From: Ectobacillus funiculus
GTDB taxonomy: Bacteria > Bacillota > Bacilli > Bacillales > Bacillaceae_G
Length of the DNA stretch: 64,000 nt
Reading direction: 5' to 3' (one strand)
Assembly (NCBI RefSeq): GCF_042429435.1
Contig: NZ_JBHMAF010000196.1
A program made the translations under genes and the position numbers. A model generated the notes under the pieces. The model searched no databases. It was not told the origin of the DNA and worked only from the letters and a program-made list of their open reading frames with translations. Shown here in pieces: positions 50,292 through 57,670 of this stretch. Within the stretch, counting starts at the first letter, position 1. Every line of letters begins with the position of its first letter.

Positions 50292-50366
50292 ATCCGATTC
50301 TCCTTTTTAAAAACAATATCGCTTGCATTTGATAATGAAAGAAAAAGACCTATCCCCCGTAGGGCC

Positions 50367-50388
50367 CCCAAGCTCTTAAGAGTTTGGG
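50367..50388. promoter_or_regulatory. 22-bp palindrome upstream of yjlC
   Basis: CCCAAGCTCTTAAGAGTTTG plus GG is palindromic apart from one base pair, centred on TTAA with no loop, about 75 bases before yjlC. It could be an operator. The rest of the 600-base gap to the next plus-strand gene shows only weak hairpins, for example CAAGCAT/ATGCTTG at about 50597-50616. Confidence 0.4.
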
Positions 50389-50913
50389 ATAATTTTTGGT
50401 GGTTCAAAAACTTAGAAGCATCAAAATAAATCTTAAAATAAATCTTGCAATAAGTCTACTTTTAAATTTATTATTTCCCGATAAAAATTGAATTATGTCA
50501 GATTTTTGAACAAATTGAAAACCTATTGAAAATCGTTAAGGGATACGAAAATCACCTAGCCGTTATTAGAACATAATTTTAATTCAGAGAAAAATGTGCA
50601 AGCATATCGAAATGCTTGAGGTGTCTATTTATATTTTTCCGTATGAACGGATTTACTATTTAGTTTGGATGTTAGTTGATTTTGCACCCCCGTTACATGC
50701 CAATCCTCCAGCTTGGTAAATAGTATGCGATAAGTTCTTGATAGGGGGAGCAGACGCCCTGTATATCCAATATTTACCTTAATTAATATAGTATGTTTAA
50801 TATATAAGATACACGTAACAATCTGTTTTTTTACAAAGGTTTGGTGCAGGCGATATTAACGTTTTACAGTCCTTCTACATACAATGGAATCGGAGGATGG
50901 AAAGGAGAGGGTG

Positions 50914-51144
50914 ATGGACGTGTCCTGTATGATTCATATTCATTCCATTAAAATCAATAACATGGCCGGCAATTCTTCCCTTAATATTGGTTCAGCTTTT
51001 CATAGCAACCCCGCCGCAACGGCTCATAAACAGGCGGATCCAGCTCCTAGTGACCAGTCTCATATAGTCGGGAGTGACAAGAAACGCCGTGAGGAGCTCG
51101 TATGGAGAATTGGCGAGGGGTTAGGGATAACGGAGAAACAATAG
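50914..51144 (+). CDS. GerPA/GerPF-family small protein
   Basis: This roughly 76-residue product contains IHSIKINNMAGNSSLNIGSA followed by FHSNPAATAHKQ. That is the pattern of the GerPA family: I-x-I-N-x-x-x-x-N-S-S-x-N-x-G. The C-terminus is charged (KKRREELVWRIGEGL). GerP proteins help germinants pass the spore coat. Here it stands alone, not in a gerPABCDEF cluster, like the single small homologues of some Bacillus. AAAGGAGAGGGTG precedes ATG 50914. Confidence 0.7.
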   Translation: MDVSCMIHIHSIKINNMAGNSSLNIGSAFHSNPAATAHKQADPAPSDQSHIVGSDKKRREELVWRIGEGLGITEKQ

Positions 51145-51209
51145 CGGAAAATCATAGGAAAGAGCAGTGTGGTTTTGAAAAGATACTATCACCTCCTGAT
51201 GCTCTAATC

Positions 51210-51248
51210 CAAAAAAGGCGCAGGGATTTATGTTTGGACGCGACCTTT
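51210..51248 (+). terminator. Probable terminator after the GerPA-like gene
   Basis: AAAAAGG, CGC pairing with GCG, CCTTTTT around a loop of about 16 bases. Confidence 0.5.
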
Positions 51249-51322
51249 TTGTGGACTAGCTGCAAAATGATTCGATACATACGGATGATATCAATGTATT
51301 CCTAAAATTTCCTAATAGTATG

Positions 51323-51364
51323 GAGAAAAGAACTTCCTTGTGGAAAGAAGTTCTTTTCTCTTTT
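51323..51364 (+). terminator. Perfect 14-bp terminator hairpin in the oppA leader
   Basis: GAGAAAAGAACTTC and its exact complement GAAGTTCTTTTCTC with a ten-base loop and TTTT tail. It ends 80 bases before oppA and could be an attenuator or the end of upstream transcription. Confidence 0.75.
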
Positions 51365-51443
51365 ACATAGAAAAAGGATGGATGAGACATACTGGAATAT
51401 ACAGAAATTGGATATTTTATACAGGAATAGGAGGGCACAAAAT

Positions 51444-53111
51444 ATGAAAGGGAAAAAGTTATTAGCTAGTATAGCTTTAACTTTGGCAGCCAGCCTCGCT
51501 TTAGCTGCATGTGGCGGAAACAATGCAGATAAGCAGGAAACGCAGGGAGAGCTAGCTAAAAAGCAAGTGTTGAACCTGTTAGAAGCGTCTGATATTCCGT
51601 CGATGGATACTGTAAAGGCGACAGATCAAGTTTCCTTTATTGTAATGAACAATGTAATGGAAGGGCTATATCGTCTCGACAAGGATCAAAAGCCAACACC
51701 GGGTGTAGCTGAGTCATATACCAAGAGTGAAGATGGAAAGAAGTATACCTTTAAGCTTCGTAAAGATGCTAAATGGTCTAACGGTGATCCTATAACAGCA
51801 AACGATTTTGTGTTTGCCTGGAAGCGTGCGGTGAATCCGGCGACTGCTGCTGAATATGCCTATATTATGTTTGATATAAAAAATGCAAAAGCAATTAATG
51901 AGGGAAAAGCACCTGTCGATTCCTTGGGTGTCAAGGCAGTAGATGAGCATACATTTGAGGTGGAATTGGAAAATCCGATTCCTTATTTTCTGGAGTTAAC
52001 TTCTTTTGCTACGTTTTACCCACAAAACGAGAAATTTATCAAACAGCAGGGTGAGCAATTTGGCAAAAAGGCTGAAACAATTGTTTACAATGGGCCATTT
52101 GTACTAACGGATTGGAAAACAGAGCAAGGATGGACTTACAAGAAAAATGTTAATTATTGGGATAAAGACTCTGTCAAGCTCGATCAAATTAATGTTAGTG
52201 TCGTCAAAGAACAAGGAACAATGGTGAATTTGTATGAGTCTGGTCAAGTAGACCGCACAGGCTTAACAGCTGAATTTGTGGACAAGTATGCATCTAGCGA
52301 TGAGTTCCACACATCGAAGGATATGTCTATGTATTTCTTGCGGTTCAACCAAAAGCGTCTTGGGGAAAACACGCCTTTGGCTAACTTGAAGGTTCGGCAA
52401 GCGATTAGCTTAGCACAGGATAAAGAAGCATTAGCAAACGTATTGCTAAACAATGGTTCAACAGCAGCTTACTTTTTGGTTCCGGCTGAATTTGTTACAG
52501 ATAAAAAGGGAAACGATTTCCGTAACATAAATGGAAATATGAATAAAACGAATGTGAAAAAAGCGAAAAAGCTTTGGGAGGAAGCAAAGAAGGAGCTTGG
52601 TACAGACAAACTTACATTGGAGTTTTTAAACTATGACAGTGATAGCTCCAAGAAGGTCGGCGAGTATTTGAAGGAGCAGTTGGAGAAGAATCTGCCGGGG
52701 TTAACGGTAAACATTAAGCCGCAGCCGTTTAAGCAAAAGCTTGATTTGGAAACAAAGGGTGACTATGATTTCTCCTTCTCTGGCTGGGGGCCGGATTATC
52801 CAGATCCAATGACATTCATCGATTTGTTTGTAACTGGTGGAGCTCATAATCAAATGGGGTACTCGAATGCGAAATACGATGAACTTGTAGCAGCAGCTAA
52901 GGGCGAGCTTCTAACAGATACAAAGGCGCGCTGGGAGGCACTGGCGAAAGCTGAGAAATTATTATTTAAAGATGCAGCAATTTCTCCGTTATATCAAAAA
53001 GGTGTAGCTTTCGTACAGCGCCCGTATGTAAAAGGGATTGTAGAACATAATTTTGGTGGTGACTATTCTTATAAATGGGCTTATGTGTTAGAGAAAGAAG
53101 AAGCAAAGTAA
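51444..53111 (+). CDS. oppA: Oligopeptide ABC transporter substrate-binding lipoprotein (OppA-like)
   Basis: This 555-residue protein has a lipoprotein signal (LAASLALAACGGN, modified Cys near residue 23) and an SBP_bac_5 domain. Landmarks are EASDIPSMDTVKATDQVSF, YRLDKDQKPTPGVAESYT, YTFKLRKDAKWSNGDPI and the aromatic GWGPDYPDPMTF. It binds peptides outside the membrane for import. No oppBCDF genes follow, so it is an orphan receptor that presumably serves a transporter encoded elsewhere. ATAGGAGGGCAC precedes ATG 51444; the in-frame extension to 51378 is not needed. Confidence 0.93.
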   Translation: MKGKKLLASIALTLAASLALAACGGNNADKQETQGELAKKQVLNLLEASDIPSMDTVKATDQVSFIVMNNVMEGLYRLDKDQKPTPGVAESYTKSEDGKKYTFKLRKDAKWSNGDPITANDFVFAWKRAVNPATAAEYAYIMFDIKNAKAINEGKAPVDSLGVKAVDEHTFEVELENPIPYFLELTSFATFYPQNEKFIKQQGEQFGKKAETIVYNGPFVLTDWKTEQGWTYKKNVNYWDKDSVKLDQINVSVVKEQGTMVNLYESGQVDRTGLTAEFVDKYASSDEFHTSKDMSMYFLRFNQKRLGENTPLANLKVRQAISLAQDKEALANVLLNNGSTAAYFLVPAEFVTDKKGNDFRNINGNMNKTNVKKAKKLWEEAKKELGTDKLTLEFLNYDSDSSKKVGEYLKEQLEKNLPGLTVNIKPQPFKQKLDLETKGDYDFSFSGWGPDYPDPMTFIDLFVTGGAHNQMGYSNAKYDELVAAAKGELLTDTKARWEALAKAEKLLFKDAAISPLYQKGVAFVQRPYVKGIVEHNFGGDYSYKWAYVLEKEEAK

Positions 53112-53114
53112 ACA

Positions 53115-53152
53115 AAAGGCAGAGGACAGATAGGTTGTTCTTTGCCTTTTAT
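53115..53152 (+). terminator. Terminator-like hairpin after oppA
   Basis: AAAAGGCA / TGCCTTTT enclosing a large loop, followed by TATATTGC. Confidence 0.6.
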
Positions 53153-53252
53153 ATTGCACTTTATCTGGTCTTCACAGCAGTGCAATGCTTTTTCTCACAT
53201 TTTTTTCTTTTTAGGAATACATATGCAGTAAACCATAGTGAGGAGACTGTAT

Positions 53253-53966
53253 ATGTACTCGTACATTGACTTACTTGCCTTAATTGGAGTAGGAAGCGCT
53301 CATCCGGGCGGGTTTGCGTTAACGAAGTATTTATTGCAGAATATTCCCGTTCACTCTACAGCTTGTGTATTAGATGCTGGCTGCGGAACGGGACGCACAG
53401 CCGCGTATATTGCCAAAACATACGGCTGCTCTGTTACAGGAATCGATAGCCACCCCATAATGCTGCAAAAAGCTGAGAAGCGTATGAATAAAGAAGGTGT
53501 TACTGTAAAGCTTGTGCATGGAAGCGTAGAGGAGATGCCTTTTGCATCCCAATCTTTTTCACATGTAATGTCTGAATCAGTCATTGCTTTTACAAATATC
53601 AATAAAACGCTTAGAGAGCTGCGCCGCGTTCTTCAGCCTGAAGGTACTGCGGTGTTGCTGGAAATGACAGTAGAACGACCATTATCCACGCAGGAGAAAG
53701 AGGATATTGCCTCCTTATACGGCACAAAAGAAATTTTAACGGAGGAAGAATGGATGAAGAAGCTGCAGGAGGCGGGATTCTCGCATGCAGAAATAATGGG
53801 AGGCGGAACTATAAATCAGCAAATGCATTTGTATGCAGACCTGCCTGACTGGGATTTATCGCCGAAAATCGAGCCAAGTGTATACACAGTATGGGCTCAG
53901 CATGAAGCGATTATTAGAACGTACGGTCATCTGCTTGGGCATCGTGTATTTCTATGTAAACCTTAG
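53253..53966 (+). CDS. SAM-dependent methyltransferase (class I, UbiE/Methyltransf_11 type)
   Basis: This 237-residue protein has motif I VLDAGCGTGRTAAYIA, an acidic residue after strand 2 (VTGIDSHPIMLQKAE) and the segment GSVEEMPFASQSFSHVMSES typical of Methyltransf_11. VLQPEGTAVLLEM follows. Its N-terminal HPGG motif (GSAHPGGFALT) is seen in a Bacillus subgroup. The acceptor substrate is unknown. TGAGGAGACTG precedes ATG 53253. Confidence 0.88.
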   Translation: MYSYIDLLALIGVGSAHPGGFALTKYLLQNIPVHSTACVLDAGCGTGRTAAYIAKTYGCSVTGIDSHPIMLQKAEKRMNKEGVTVKLVHGSVEEMPFASQSFSHVMSESVIAFTNINKTLRELRRVLQPEGTAVLLEMTVERPLSTQEKEDIASLYGTKEILTEEEWMKKLQEAGFSHAEIMGGGTINQQMHLYADLPDWDLSPKIEPSVYTVWAQHEAIIRTYGHLLGHRVFLCKP

Positions 53967-54021
53967 ATTGTTCTTTTGCATTGCTTTGGCTCTTTTTTGT
54001 CAGTCTGTCTGTATTTCCCAT

Positions 54022-54049
54022 AAAGAGGGCAGACTGCGCCTGCCCTTTT
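54022..54049. terminator. Terminator between convergent genes
   Basis: AAAGAGGGCAG / CTGCCCTTTT with a short loop. It serves the methyltransferase gene and possibly the opposing gene at 54052. Confidence 0.75.
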
Positions 54050-54051
54050 GC

Positions 54052-54354
54052 CTAGAAGAAAAATAACGCAGCAAGAGCGATGCCGATAATAAAGCCAAAC
54101 GCAAATTCGATGACAGCACCTGCACCGTAGTAAGAGTCATATTCATAGTCATAGCCGTAATCGCGGCCGAAATCGTCATAGCCGTTGTAGCCGAAGCCGA
54201 GATCGAATGCGCGCGAGTCCATTGGCTCAAGCCATACACTTTCATCAGTGACGTCTACAACTCGCCCTAGATGGACTTGACCATTAATATCGTGGATGCG
54301 GACAACCTTGCCGTGGTATTGGCAGCATAAGCTATAGCATTGCTTAGGATTCAT
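54052..54354 (-). CDS. Hypothetical protein with Tyr/Gly/Asp-rich middle and C-terminal hydrophobic helix
   Basis: This 100-residue product has an N-terminal beta-rich part (CCQYHGKVVRIHDINGQVHLGRVVDV) like a small Sm/SH3 barrel and a central low-complexity stretch full of Tyr, Gly and Asp. One C-terminal transmembrane segment (VIEFAFGFIIGIALAALFFF) follows. GGGGGGATCTTC precedes the ATG on the minus strand. Such combinations occur in Bacillus spore-surface or envelope proteins; the function is not known to me. Confidence 0.7.
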   Translation of the reverse strand: MNPKQCYSLCCQYHGKVVRIHDINGQVHLGRVVDVTDESVWLEPMDSRAFDLGFGYNGYDDFGRDYGYDYEYDSYYGAGAVIEFAFGFIIGIALAALFFF

Positions 54355-54550
54355 GAAGATCCCCCCTTTTCGTAACAGTATATGAACTTGTACAAGCTTT
54401 GCCTGTGCGACTTCACTAGTAAGAAGCTGCCGAACTAGAAAAGAAAGTTTTCTCCTCTCTTTCAGGCGTGGCGATTCTTTGTTCAGACGAATATCTTCTA
54501 GAAAACAGGAAAACCTACCGTTAGAAGAAAAAGGGTAGGAGGAGTTTACA

Positions 54551-54886
54551 GTGAATGGGTCTGATGTATTTCAAGTATATGAAGTTCCATGGAACGATTT
54601 TACCGATGCGCTGCGCAGCGAAATGAAGGAGCAGATTGGCGCTGACATTGTTGACCGGATTGTTTGCGATTTAGAAGACGGCTTTGAAGTATACACATAT
54701 ATTCAGGGGGATTTGGATTTTGATTTGAAAGATGCATTAGAGCGAAAGTATGGCACAGATGCCGCACTTCCAAATGTGTTAACCATTATGCTGTTATCGG
54801 AGATTTACAACACACCAGAGGAGAATATTCGTCTTCATGCTGATCATAAGCAAAATCCAGTTGTAGAGGTATACGTGAAACAATAA
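54551..54886 (+). CDS. Hypothetical acidic protein
   Basis: This 111-residue acidic product contains EVPWNDFTDALRSEMKEQIGADIVDRIVCDLEDGFEVYTYIQGDL split over a helix and a strand pair, and LPNVLTIMLLSEIYNTPEEN. No membrane segment or known motif is present. The start is GTG after GGAGGAGTTTAC, and a terminator follows the stop, so it is a real gene. Its function is unrecognised. Confidence 0.75.
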   Translation: MNGSDVFQVYEVPWNDFTDALRSEMKEQIGADIVDRIVCDLEDGFEVYTYIQGDLDFDLKDALERKYGTDAALPNVLTIMLLSEIYNTPEENIRLHADHKQNPVVEVYVKQ

Positions 54887-54915
54887 GAAGCATGAATACG
54901 GATGGGTTTGTCTAT

Positions 54916-54949
54916 GAAAGGGACCTGATAGGGGTCACCTTTCTTTTTT
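54916..54949 (+). terminator. Intrinsic terminator after the 54551 gene
   Basis: AAAGG, GACC pairing with GGTC, CCTTT with one bulge, then CTTTTTTG. From here to 55285 I see nothing supportable. Confidence 0.7.
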
Positions 54950-55285
54950 GCTCTTCAATTACGTCTAAGCAGAATGATTTTAAGTTTACATAATAAAATT
55001 ATCGTATATATCATTTCCTGAAAAATACAAGCATGTATCATCAATGAGTTATGTAAATGAATTACAAGATTTAGTGTAGTAGGTGACAGCCATATCTTGA
55101 TAGTTTATATAGAAAATGTACTTTCCTAAGCTTATTTATGGAGTCTCAGTATGAATTTTAACGAAAAGATCCGCTGGCTAAGCAAATTTTAGCATGATTT
55201 CTTAGAAACGATTTAGTTTTGCGGCTATGTTGGTGTATACCACAGGCTCTTTGTTCGATTTAGAATATATCAGATTATGTAAATA

Positions 55286-55324
55286 CAAAAGCCCTTCAGA
55301 CCAGTTTAACCAGAGGGCTTTTTA
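55286..55324. terminator. Bidirectional terminator after the XRE-cupin gene
   Basis: AAAAGCCCT / AGGGCTTTTT around a loop of about 18 bases. It lies 3' of the minus-strand regulator. Confidence 0.8.
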
Positions 55325-55325
55325 G

Positions 55326-55346
55326 CACTGTACGAAAGTATAGCAT
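55326..55346 (+). repeat. Left-end fragment O of the interspersed repeat
   Basis: CACTGTACGAAAGTATAGCA, matching only the first 20 bases of the family and again directly behind a terminator T-run. Confidence 0.6.
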
Positions 55347-55359
55347 TTTTGAGTGTTTA

Positions 55360-55914
55360 TCATTTTGGATCCGGGTAGTACATCAGTAGAAAAAAGCTTG
55401 CTAATTTTTTTGAGGAATTTATATACTTATGTGCAATCGTTCCTGTAAATTGCAGGCCATCTCCTGAAACCAGTTCATGTTGCTCCCCTTCAAGATCAAC
55501 GGTCAGTTCCCCCTCTTTTATTAATATGTACTCTTCTCCTAAATGTGTTTTTGAGTCATGTATGCATCCTGGCTCAAGGCTCACTATGTAAATTTCAAAC
55601 TTTTTTTCTGGATCATAAGGAAAAAAAGGATAGACAATATACTGTCCTTCATTATCTGTAAGAGTTTCTAATTGTTCCATGCTTATTTTCTTTACTTGTG
55701 GCTTGTCTTCTCTCAGAAATACAGAAAAAGATACTTGAAGACCATTGGCAATTTTCCAAAGAGTTGTAACAGTTGGACTGGATTTGCCTTTTTCTATTTG
55801 TGCCAGCATAGCTTTACTAACCCCTGTTAATTCAGAAACTTGATCAAGAGTGAGATTCCTGCTTTTTCTGAGTTTGACAAGATTCTCTGAAATAATAGTT
55901 TGTATAGCGTCCAT
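55360..55914 (-). CDS. XRE-family transcriptional regulator with C-terminal cupin domain
   Basis: This 184-residue protein has a helix-turn-helix at residues 10-63 (LVKLRKSRNLTLDQVSELTG, then GVSKAMLAQIEKGKSSPTV). A cupin barrel at about 110-180 (SLEPGCIHDSKTHLGEEYIL) may bind a small ligand. It is divergent from azlCD. The 116-base intergenic region holds two 19-base direct repeats overlapping the azlC -35 region and its own promoter, so it probably represses azlCD and itself. The architecture is common for regulators next to azlCD-type exporters. Confidence 0.9.
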   Translation of the reverse strand: MDAIQTIISENLVKLRKSRNLTLDQVSELTGVSKAMLAQIEKGKSSPTVTTLWKIANGLQVSFSVFLREDKPQVKKISMEQLETLTDNEGQYIVYPFFPYDPEKKFEIYIVSLEPGCIHDSKTHLGEEYILIKEGELTVDLEGEQHELVSGDGLQFTGTIAHKYINSSKKLASFFLLMYYPDPK

Positions 55915-55944
55915 AATGACTCTCCCTCAAATAGTATTGCTTAT

Positions 55945-56007
55945 ATGATAACATACTGTTGTCTGTTTTAACAAACTGTTGTATGTTATAACAGACGTGT
56001 GTATAAT
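55945..56007. promoter_or_regulatory. Divergent promoters and direct-repeat operator between regulator and azlCD
   Basis: azlC promoter: TTGTAT (55979) and TATAAT (56002), with a 17-base spacer. Regulator promoter on the minus strand: TTGTTA (55974-55969) and TATCAT (55950-55945), with an 18-base spacer. Direct repeats ACTGTTGTCTGTTTTAACA (55955) and ACTGTTGTATGTTATAACA (55975) lie 20 bases apart, two helical turns, across both promoters. Confidence 0.7.
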
Positions 56008-56030
56008 ATGATGAAAAAGGAGGAGATATA

Positions 56031-56756
56031 GTGAGTACAGAAAAAGCAATGGGCAGTGTAGAGGAGCTGAGCCCAACCTTCGTACAAGGAATGAAAGATT
56101 GTATACCGACATTGTTAGGATATATCAGTATAGGGCTGGCAGCTGGCGTAGTAGGTGTATCCTCTCATCTGAGCATAATAGAAGTTGCTTTATTATCAAC
56201 GCTTGTTTATGCCGGGGCAGCTCAATTTATCATATGTGCTTTATTAGCGGTTCATAGTTCCATTTCAGCAATCATCGTAACAACCTTTATTGTAAATTTA
56301 CGACATTTTCTTTTGAGTGCAACTCTTGCCCCTCATTTCAAAAACTATTCTTTGGTGAAGAATGTAGGCATTGGCTTACTTGTTACAGATGAGTCATTTG
56401 GTGTTGCCTCTAATAAAATTATAAAAGGTGAACAAATTAATGCTCGTTGGATGAACGGTTTAAATGTAACGGCCTATATTTGTTGGATTATATCCTGCGT
56501 AATCGGGGCTGCCTTTGGGAATTGGATCTCTAATCCGGAAATGTTTGGCTTAGACTTTGCTTTAACGGCAATGTTTTTAGCTTTACTCATCTTACAGCTA
56601 GAGAGCGTGATATCCTCCAAATTAAAGCATTACTTATGTTTGATTATGTATATGACCATAGCTATGATCATTTTATCGTTTTTTATGCCATCTCACCTAG
56701 CCGTTATTATAGCTACCGTGATCGTAGCGACTATCGGGGTGGTGACAGAGAAATGA
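56031..56756 (+). CDS. azlC: AzlC family branched-chain amino acid exporter large subunit
   Basis: This 241-residue membrane protein has about six to seven helices and the AzlC landmarks DCIPTLLGYISIGLAAGVVG and YAGAAQFIICALLA, with the NLRHFLLSATLAP loop. With AzlD it exports branched-chain amino acids or their analogues such as azaleucine. The start is GTG after AAGGAGGAGATATA. Its stop overlaps the azlD start. Confidence 0.92.
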   Translation: MSTEKAMGSVEELSPTFVQGMKDCIPTLLGYISIGLAAGVVGVSSHLSIIEVALLSTLVYAGAAQFIICALLAVHSSISAIIVTTFIVNLRHFLLSATLAPHFKNYSLVKNVGIGLLVTDESFGVASNKIIKGEQINARWMNGLNVTAYICWIISCVIGAAFGNWISNPEMFGLDFALTAMFLALLILQLESVISSKLKHYLCLIMYMTIAMIILSFFMPSHLAVIIATVIVATIGVVTEK

Positions 56757-57079
56757 TCATCCATTTAACAATCATGATGGTGATACTTGGATGTGCGGTA
56801 GTAACCATTATTCCACGAATTGTTCCATTTCTAGTGGTTCGGAATATGACTTTACCCCAACCTGTGTTAAAGTGGCTGTCTTACGTACCGGTTTGTATTC
56901 TTACAGCTCTTGTAGTAGAGAATTTTATTATTCAAACTGACCATTCTTTAAAAATTAACTGGCCGGTTATTATCGTGATCATCCCTACTCTTTTGATTGC
57001 AATCCGAACAAAAAGCTTGTCAATTACTGTCGTTAGTGGTGTCGTTTTAATGGCTGTCTTACGATTTATTGTTTCATAG
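56753..57079 (+). CDS. azlD: AzlD family small exporter subunit
   Basis: This 108-residue protein has about four transmembrane helices and the AzlD motifs IIPRIVPFLVVRNMTLPQPVLKWLSYVPVC and PTLLIAIRTKSLSITVVSGV. It starts at ATG 56753, overlapping the azlC stop by four bases, so the pair is translationally coupled. It is the small subunit of the exporter. Confidence 0.92.
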   Translation: MIIHLTIMMVILGCAVVTIIPRIVPFLVVRNMTLPQPVLKWLSYVPVCILTALVVENFIIQTDHSLKINWPVIIVIIPTLLIAIRTKSLSITVVSGVVLMAVLRFIVS

Positions 57080-57219
57080 CAATCATGATAGTGTATATAA
57101 GCCTCTGATGATAATTTTTTAGTTATAATATATTGATGATAGAATTTAGTGTGTAAGCTTTCCGAATTTCCAAAAAAACTAAAATAGGAATTATCATTTT
57201 CTGCTATCACTCATTATAC

Positions 57220-57353
57220 TAAAGAAAACTCGCCGATTGGCGAGCCCTGCCCCAGGGCGAAGACAGAGGCGTAGTTGCCCTTATACTTTATTCCTAAAAT
57301 TTCTCGCCACGTCGAATTGGCTTCCAGCTAGAAATTTATACTTTCTCAAAGTG
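57220..57353 (-). repeat. Interspersed repeat copy M, inverted
   Basis: Full-length complement: begins TAAAGAAAACTCGCCGATTG, contains GCGAAGACAGAGGCGTAG, and ends AAATTTATACTTTCTCAAAG. In the element's own orientation the left end again lies just after a terminator-like hairpin (57358-57391). Confidence 0.9.
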
Positions 57354-57357
57354 GAAC

Positions 57358-57391
57358 ATAAAAGCCCTTTAGGTTAACCAAAGGGTCTTTG
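57358..57391. terminator. Terminator-like hairpin beside copy M
   Basis: AGCCCTTT / AAAGGGTCT around GGTTAACC-type loop sequence, with T- and A-rich flanks. The following 280 bases up to 57670 show no supported feature. Confidence 0.55.
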
Positions 57392-57670
57392 GTATTCTCC
57401 TAGATATATTAACTCCCAATAATAAAGAATTATATCAATTTCACATGCATGGAGTATGCAGGCTGTGTTCTTTTTAGTCAATTCAATTATGGACAATAAC
57501 ACCAACTTCTATGAAAATATCCTAAAATAAAGACAAATAAATACGAAAAATAAGTGCATAGTATCAAACGCTATCTACTAAGAAAACTCCTCAAAACATA
57601 AGTCATATATCCACTGGGACATCATAGATTTAAACATAGGACTATCCTATGGTAAAGGTGGCGAGCCATC

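Noticed and set aside
51102..51305. 67-codon frame after the GerPA-like gene
   Set aside because: It overlaps that gene in another frame, lacks a ribosome site and crosses a terminator.
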